27,195 nt of DNA from JBIIUJ01 sp044340025 (GTDB taxonomy: Bacteria > Pseudomonadota > Alphaproteobacteria > Caulobacterales > Aquidulcibacteraceae): positions 1-27,195 of the forward strand of contig JBIIUJ010000021.1 in the NCBI GenBank assembly GCA_044340025.1, given 5' to 3'. Below, piece after piece: positions 23,236-27,195 of this stretch. The notes beneath the pieces were generated by a model that was given only the letters and a program-made list of their open reading frames with translations, was not told where the DNA came from and did not search any database. Position 1 is the first letter of the stretch, and each line of letters begins with the position of its first letter. The translations under genes and the position numbers were made by a program.

Positions 23236-23332
23236 CTTGTCCTCCCCGGCCGCGTCAGGTCTTGTCTGCCTGTCGTCGGCGCTTCGCCCAAGGGTGAGCG
23301 CGTCCGCGCGGCGCTGTCAACGAAGGCGAGCG
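23236..23332. promoter_or_regulatory. Divergent phaC/phaD control region
   Basis: This 97-bp gap must hold the promoters of both genes. A perfect TTGACA lies on the phaC strand (23315-23320), but no good -10 follows at 16-18 bp. GGAGGA (phaC) and GAAGG (phaD-like) are the ribosome binding sites. I found no clear long palindrome for a TetR-type operator. Confidence 0.3.
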
Positions 23333-23920
23333 GTGGGCGAACCGGGCAGGATCAAGACGCGCGATCGCATCCTCATCGCGGCGAGCGCCTTGTTCAACGC
23401 GGAGGGCTATGGCGCGCTCTCCGCGCTCGACATCGCCAATGCGCTCGAGATCAGCCCCGGGCATCTCTATTACCATTTCAAGGGCAAACGCGAGATCGCC
23501 GCCGCCCTGATCGACCAGTTCGAGGCGACGCTCGCGAGCCAGCTTGACGCGATGCTGCGCCGGTTCTCGCCAGCCCATCCGGGACCGCCCGCCGGGCTGG
23601 AAACGCTGGAAGAGGCCCTGCGCGCCCTGATCGAGACCGGTCAGTCAGCCGCATTCCTGTGCCGGGAGCCGGCGGCCGTGGCGCCCGGCCGGCTGGCGCG
23701 CGCGCTGAAAGCCTTGCGCAGCGCGCTGGCGGCCATGCTGGAGGCGCTGGGCGCGCGGGGGCTGACCAGCGCCTCCGCCGCCGCGCGCGACGCGCTCGCC
23801 GAGCATCTGGCGCTGGCGGTGGTGTTTGCGCCCACCGCACGCTGGCTGGACGGCGCAGCGCCCGATTCAGCAGCAATCGCCCGCCGCCTGATGCGCCTTG
23901 TGGCGCCTGAAAAGGCGTAA
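23333..23920 (+). CDS. phaD: TetR-family regulator, PhaD-like
   Basis: The 195-aa protein opens with a TetR helix-turn-helix: IKTRDRILIAASALFNAEG (about 7-25), LDIANALEISPGHLYYHFKG (recognition helix with YYHF) and K-R-E-I. This stretch matches Pseudomonas PhaD (KTRDRIL, LFN, IAN.L.ISPG.LYYHF.GK), a regulator of the pha cluster that in pseudomonads senses an acyl-CoA-like ligand. The C-terminal ligand domain is Ala/Leu-rich and diverged. The start is GTG 23333 with GAAGG six bases upstream; the longer in-frame upstream sequence runs into phaC and is unlikely. It faces phaC, and its TAA stop directly abuts the stop of the convergent oxygenase gene. The gene symbol is an inference from similarity and location. 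Confidence 0.8.
   Translation: MGEPGRIKTRDRILIAASALFNAEGYGALSALDIANALEISPGHLYYHFKGKREIAAALIDQFEATLASQLDAMLRRFSPAHPGPPAGLETLEEALRALIETGQSAAFLCREPAAVAPGRLARALKALRSALAAMLEALGARGLTSASAAARDALAEHLALAVVFAPTARWLDGAAPDSAAIARRLMRLVAPEKA
23904..23917. terminator. GAAA-loop hairpin at the phaD/oxygenase convergent junction
   Basis: CGCCT (23904-23908), loop GAAA, AGGCG (23913-23917) forms a perfect 5-bp stem with a GNRA tetraloop, ending at the phaD TAA. An alternative pairing, CCTGA (23906-23910) with TCAGG (23921-23925), would enclose both stop codons. Short, no T-tract; modest support as a terminator. Confidence 0.3.
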
Positions 23921-24646
23921 TCAGGCCCGCAGCCAGCCCGTGACAGACAGCCGGCCCTGCGGTGCGAACGGGACAATGGCGGTGACGAGGTGAGGCATGG
24001 GCACGGCAAACAGGTTGAGCGCGTTGAACGCCGGCACGAAGGCGGCCTCCACATGGCCGTCTGCGCCCGGAAACGCGAGCAGTCCGCCGAAGTCGGCCCG
24101 CCAGTCCGGCGTCAGGTTCATCACATAGGCATAGAGCCGGCCTTTGCCCTCCACCGCGTCGTCATGCTCGGTGAGGAAATGCCCCGGGCGATAAAGTGTC
24201 GCCTGACAGTCGGCGAAAGCGATCCGCGCGTCCTTGGTGATGGCGCGCGCCAGATCGAGGAAGGCGTCCCCGGTGAAAAAGTCGAGCACCGCGCGCAGGC
24301 CGGGCGTCAGCGCGCGCGCCTGATCGCGGGCGTCGGCGAGCGAGAAGGTGTCGAACAGATACTGGAAGCCGCGGGCCGCGCCGGCATTGATCAGCCGGGC
24401 CGCCGTCGCCACCTGACCGGGGGTCATGGCCTCGATCTGGGCGCGCTCCAGATCAATGTGCCGGTCGCCGCTGTTGGTGGAAATCTGCCACGGCGTCTCG
24501 GCCAGCAGCACACCGCGCATGGCGGCTGCGCTCTGCGGCGTCAGAACGCCCGGGACATGCAGCCGCCGGCGCCCGGAAAAGGCGCCGGCCAGCGCATCGA
24601 TCGGCAGCGCCGGGGCGAGCGTGAAGGCGCCGTTCCCGGCCGCCAT
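23921..24646 (-). CDS. 2-oxoglutarate/Fe(II)-dependent oxygenase (prolyl 4-hydroxylase type)
   Basis: The 241-aa protein has the double-stranded beta-helix metal site of 2OG oxygenases: H161 and D163 in TEHDD, distal H219 in MPHLVTA, and R232 (GRLSVTGWLR) to bind 2-oxoglutarate. RPGHFLTEHDD and YAYVMNLTPDWRADFGG resemble the prolyl-4-hydroxylase group often annotated as peptidyl hydroxylases. The N-terminal part (VPGVLTPQSAAAMR) is the usual helical entry. Substrate unknown: a ribosomal or translation-factor proline is known for related proteins, but small molecules are possible. ATG 24646 lies four bases after the stop of the acyl-CoA dehydrogenase gene, whose last codons supply GGAG as ribosome binding site, so it is coupled to that operon. 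Confidence 0.85.
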   Translation of the reverse strand: MAAGNGAFTLAPALPIDALAGAFSGRRRLHVPGVLTPQSAAAMRGVLLAETPWQISTNSGDRHIDLERAQIEAMTPGQVATAARLINAGAARGFQYLFDTFSLADARDQARALTPGLRAVLDFFTGDAFLDLARAITKDARIAFADCQATLYRPGHFLTEHDDAVEGKGRLYAYVMNLTPDWRADFGGLLAFPGADGHVEAAFVPAFNALNLFAVPMPHLVTAIVPFAPQGRLSVTGWLRA

Positions 24647-24650
24647 CGGC

Positions 24651-25796
24651 TTACTCCGCCGCGATCCGATCGCCCGAAGTAAGCGCGGCATAGCGCTTGA
24701 GGTGATGGTCGACGCCGCCGAACGTGGTCTCGATCATGGTCAGGCGCTTGAAATAATGGCCGACGCGCAACTCTTCGGTCATGCCCATGCCGCCGTGGAT
24801 CTGCACCGCGTCCTGACCGATCAGGCGACCGGCCTTGCCGATCTGAACCTTTGCTGCAGATGCCGCCTTGGCCCGCTCCAGCGCGCTTTCGCCGAGCTTC
24901 AGCGTGACCATGTAGGTCATGGAGACCGACTGCTCATAGGCCATGAACATGTCCACCATCCGGTGCTGAAGCACCTGGAAGGACGCGATCGGCACGCCGA
25001 ACTGCTTGCGCGTGCGGGCATAGTCCACCGTGTCGGCGTGGGCGATCTTCATCGCGCCGCAGGCTTCCGCGCAGAGCGCGGCGATCGCCTCGTCCACCAC
25101 CTGCTCCACCAGCGGCAGGCCGGCGTCGGCCTCGCCCAGCAGGGTGGCGCGCGCGTTCTCGAACGTGATCTCGCTGGCGCGCAGGCCGTCCACGGTGGGA
25201 TAATCGCGCGTGGCGACGCCGGCGTCCGCCTTGTCCACGAGGAAAACCGAAACCCCGCCGGCGTCGCGCTGGCCGCCGCTGGTGCGCGCGGTCACGATCA
25301 GATGGCTCGCCCAAGGCGCGCCGATCACCACCGACTTGGCGCCATTGATCACCCAGCCGTCGCCATCCTTCTTCGCCGTCGTCAGAATGTCGGCGAGGTT
25401 GAAGCGGCCCTGCCGCTCCGCCCAGGCGAAGGCGAGCGTGGCCTTGCCTTCGATGATCTGGCCGATCACGTCGGCGGCAACATCGCCCCCCGCCGCCTTC
25501 AGGAAGCCGCCACCGATGACGACCGTGCCGAGATAGGGCTCCACCACCAGGCCTTTGCCGAACTCCTCCATGACGATCATGTTCTCGATCGCGCCGCCGC
25601 CAAGGCCGCCCAGATCTTCGGAGAATGGCGCGCCCAGAATGCCCAGCTCTTCGGCGAAGACGCGCCAGTTGTCCGCGCTCCATCCTGTCGCCGAGGTGAT
25701 GATCGCGCGGCGTTTGTCGAAGTCGTAGGCTTGCGAGACAAAGCGCGCGACCGTGTCGCGCAACATGGTCTGCTCTTCGGTGAAATTGAAATCCAT
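24651..25796 (-). CDS. Acyl-CoA dehydrogenase, small subunit of a heteromeric (pimeloyl-CoA dehydrogenase-like) enzyme
   Basis: The 381-aa protein has the acyl-CoA dehydrogenase fold: helical N-domain (MDFNFTEEQTMLRDTVARFV), a middle domain with WVINGAKSVVIGAP, and a C-domain with QVLQHRMVDM and QIHGGMGMTEEL, which contacts FAD across the dimer. The usual catalytic YEG near the C-terminus is replaced by TTFGGVDHHLKR, so this subunit probably lacks a base and supports the larger partner. Similarity in layout to PimD-like small subunits, next to a PimC-like large subunit, suggests an alpha2beta2 enzyme. The substrate (dicarboxyl-CoA, sterol side chain or other acyl-CoA) is not determined. It lies 64 bp after the large-subunit gene. 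Confidence 0.88.
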   Translation of the reverse strand: MDFNFTEEQTMLRDTVARFVSQAYDFDKRRAIITSATGWSADNWRVFAEELGILGAPFSEDLGGLGGGAIENMIVMEEFGKGLVVEPYLGTVVIGGGFLKAAGGDVAADVIGQIIEGKATLAFAWAERQGRFNLADILTTAKKDGDGWVINGAKSVVIGAPWASHLIVTARTSGGQRDAGGVSVFLVDKADAGVATRDYPTVDGLRASEITFENARATLLGEADAGLPLVEQVVDEAIAALCAEACGAMKIAHADTVDYARTRKQFGVPIASFQVLQHRMVDMFMAYEQSVSMTYMVTLKLGESALERAKAASAAKVQIGKAGRLIGQDAVQIHGGMGMTEELRVGHYFKRLTMIETTFGGVDHHLKRYAALTSGDRIAAE

Positions 25797-25847
25797 CTGT
25801 CGCGTTTCCCTGAGCGTTGTCTGATGCTTCGATTGAAAAGCTCTTTA

Positions 25848-25869
25848 GGGCTCTAAGCCCCTAGAGCCC
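25848..25869. other. Perfect hairpin at the large-subunit stop codon
   Basis: GGGCTCTA (25848-25855), loop AGCCCC, TAGAGCCC (25862-25869): eight perfect pairs, containing the TAG stop of the large acyl-CoA dehydrogenase gene on the minus strand. On that strand the stem is followed by a short AGCTTTT. It may attenuate expression of the small subunit or protect the upstream message. Confidence 0.5.
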
Positions 25870-27051
25870 CAGCACCATCTTGGCGATGATGCCGCGCTGG
25901 ATCTCGTTGGAGCCGCCATAGATCGAGGTCTTGCGCATGTTGAAGTAAGCGGGGGCGGCCACGCGCGAATAGTCGGGTCCGACGCCGGCGTTGTGGCCCA
26001 TCGCCTCCACCCCGCGGAAGTAAGGCGCGCCATAGCTGCCCACCGCTTCGAGCACGAGTTCGGTCACGCGCTGCTGGATCTCGGCGCCCTTGATCTTCAG
26101 CAGGCTCGATTCCGGGCCCGGCCCCCTGCCCGAGGCTTCATTGGCCAGGGTGCGCAGCTCGGTATATTCCAGCGCCGTGAGATCGATCTCCAGCTCCGCG
26201 ATCTTGCGCGCGAAGTCCGGCTCTTCGATCAGCGGGGCGCCGGCGACAGTTTCGGCCCGCGCGATGGCGCGCAGCTTCTCGATGCCCCGCTTGGAGCGCG
26301 CGACGCCCGCGATGCCGGAGCGTTCGTGGGCCAGCAGGAACTTGGCGTAGGTCCAGCCCTTGTTTTCCTGCCCGACGAGGTTTTCGACCGGAACCTCAAC
26401 ATTCTCCAGCCACACCTCATTGACCTCATGGCCGCCGTCGATCGTGATGATCGGGCGCACGGTCACGCCCGGCGACTTCATGTCGATCAGCAGGAAGGAG
26501 ATGCCCTCCTGCGCCTTCGCGGCCGGATCAGTGCGCACGAGGAAAAAGCCCCAGTCGGCGTATTGCGCCAGCGTGGTCCAGGTCTTCTGGCCGTTGACGA
26601 CATACTTGTCGCCGACGCGTTCCGCCTTGGTCTTGAGGCTGGCGAGATCGGATCCGGACCCCGGCTCCGAGTAGCCTTGGCACCACCATTCCTCGCCCGA
26701 CAGGATCTTCGGCAGGAAGCGCTTCTTCTGGGCTTCGTCGCCGAAGGTGTAGATCACCGGGCCGACCATCGTGACGCCGAACGGCAGCACCGCAACGGTT
26801 TCGGCCCGCGCATTTTCTTCCGCGAAGATGTAGCGCTGCGTCGCGGTCCAGCCGGGGCCGCCGTATTCGACCGGCCACGCCGGCGCGACCCAGCCCTTGG
26901 TGTGCAGGATCTTGTGCCAGGCCAGGAACTCATCGCGGGTCAGCTCGTCGCGCGTTTCCTTCTCGCGCAGATAAGCGGGATAGTTTTCCGCAATGAAAGC
27001 CCGGACCTCGTCGCGAAAAGCGAGGTCGTCGGCGGTGAAAGCCAGATCCAT
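25861..27051 (-). CDS. Acyl-CoA dehydrogenase, large subunit of a heteromeric (pimeloyl-CoA dehydrogenase-like) enzyme
   Basis: The 396-aa protein is a full-length acyl-CoA dehydrogenase: N-domain (MDLAFTADDLAFRDEVRAFI), WCQGYSEPGSGSDLAS (123-138, FAD and substrate loop), VNGQKTWTT (152-160) and the C-terminal TSIYGGSNEIQRGIIAK. The classical catalytic Glu of YEG is Gly here (G379), while E243 in LLAHERSG matches the alternative Glu position used in isovaleryl-CoA dehydrogenase and in the FadE28-FadE29 heteromer. This points to the catalytic subunit of a two-subunit enzyme with the following gene. GAGGGAG about eight bases before the ATG is the ribosome binding site, and a strong promoter lies upstream. 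It is the first gene of a three-gene operon with the small subunit and the 2OG oxygenase. Confidence 0.92.
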   Translation of the reverse strand: MDLAFTADDLAFRDEVRAFIAENYPAYLREKETRDELTRDEFLAWHKILHTKGWVAPAWPVEYGGPGWTATQRYIFAEENARAETVAVLPFGVTMVGPVIYTFGDEAQKKRFLPKILSGEEWWCQGYSEPGSGSDLASLKTKAERVGDKYVVNGQKTWTTLAQYADWGFFLVRTDPAAKAQEGISFLLIDMKSPGVTVRPIITIDGGHEVNEVWLENVEVPVENLVGQENKGWTYAKFLLAHERSGIAGVARSKRGIEKLRAIARAETVAGAPLIEEPDFARKIAELEIDLTALEYTELRTLANEASGRGPGPESSLLKIKGAEIQQRVTELVLEAVGSYGAPYFRGVEAMGHNAGVGPDYSRVAAPAYFNMRKTSIYGGSNEIQRGIIAKMVLGL

Positions 27052-27105
27052 GAAACGCTCCCTCGCCGCAGGTGTCTCGTCCGCCCTGCGGTCTTCTCGG
27101 CCCCC

Positions 27106-27133
27106 ATGATAGAGACCGGGCGCGCGCTTTCAA
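27106..27133 (-). promoter_or_regulatory. Candidate sigma-70 promoter of the acyl-CoA dehydrogenase operon
   Basis: On the minus strand TTGAAA (27128-27133) and TATCAT (27106-27111) are separated by 16 bp; each differs from consensus at one position. Transcription would start about 45-50 bases before the ATG at 27051. I see no gene in 27134-27195. Confidence 0.6.
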
Positions 27134-27195
27134 GAAACGCTCGGCTGCGCCCTTACGGAAAGGGGCGGCCGGGCCTCCTGCGTGCGAGGGGGCTC

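Noticed and set aside
21592..23547. Long plus-strand open frame opposite phaC (about 651 codons)
   Set aside because: Antisense shadow of phaC; no recognisable motif, and it would overlap the real phaD start in another frame.
27145..27168. GCGCCCTT...AAGGGGCG stem near the right edge
   Set aside because: The stem needs a bulge and no gene end is visible nearby within the window.

Overview
The window is about 27 kb of GC-rich, densely packed chromosomal DNA. It most likely comes from an alphaproteobacterium of the Caulobacterales/Maricaulales type (Maricaulis/Oceanicaulis-like). This rests on protein style, many non-ATG or weakly signalled starts, a Caulobacter-like promoter in front of gltD, a FecA-like TonB receptor and PccA of the alphaproteobacterial type. 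The genus cannot be fixed from the sequence alone. No tRNA, rRNA, CRISPR array, insertion sequence or phage gene was seen.

Layout. 1-1382 (minus): the end of a queuosine-precursor operon, queC-queE-(possibly queD), with ATGA overlaps. 1447-2253: a LiuC-like enoyl-CoA hydratase. 2540-4893: rmuC and a short-chain dehydrogenase, separated by six phased 11-bp repeats; a 60-aa hydrophobic ORF and a 26-aa membrane microprotein lie on the plus strand beside them. 5070-5164: a palindromic intergenic repeat. 5166-11456: glutamate synthase in the order gltD-gltB, with a 312-bp spacer full of REP-like palindromes. 11656-13018: arfB overlapping an ATP-grasp protein of unknown substrate. 13097-18687 (plus): a possible exported peptide, a potassium-channel-like protein, a TonB-dependent receptor behind a Fur-like site, pccA with a TTG start, and a DUF805 membrane protein. 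18697-20571: a large exported protein of unknown function. 20624-23920: a polyhydroxyalkanoate locus, phaZ and phaC with a divergent phaD-like TetR regulator. 23921-27051 (minus): a 2OG-Fe(II) oxygenase behind two acyl-CoA dehydrogenase subunits with a good promoter.

How the genes fit together. Most of the window is core metabolism: tRNA modification, nitrogen assimilation, propionyl-CoA and branched-chain acyl-CoA breakdown, carbon storage and iron uptake. The right-hand half leans to acyl-CoA chemistry: PccA, PHA synthesis and mobilisation, and a heteromeric acyl-CoA dehydrogenase.

The most notable points are a Pseudomonas-type (class II) PHA cassette in an apparent alphaproteobacterium, the orphan ATP-grasp gene translationally overlapping the ribosome-rescue gene arfB, the phased A-tract array upstream of rmuC, the REP-like mosaic inside the glt operon, and a recurring design in which stop codons of abutting genes sit inside or beside perfect hairpins. 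I did not find a clear-cut new defence or mobile system.
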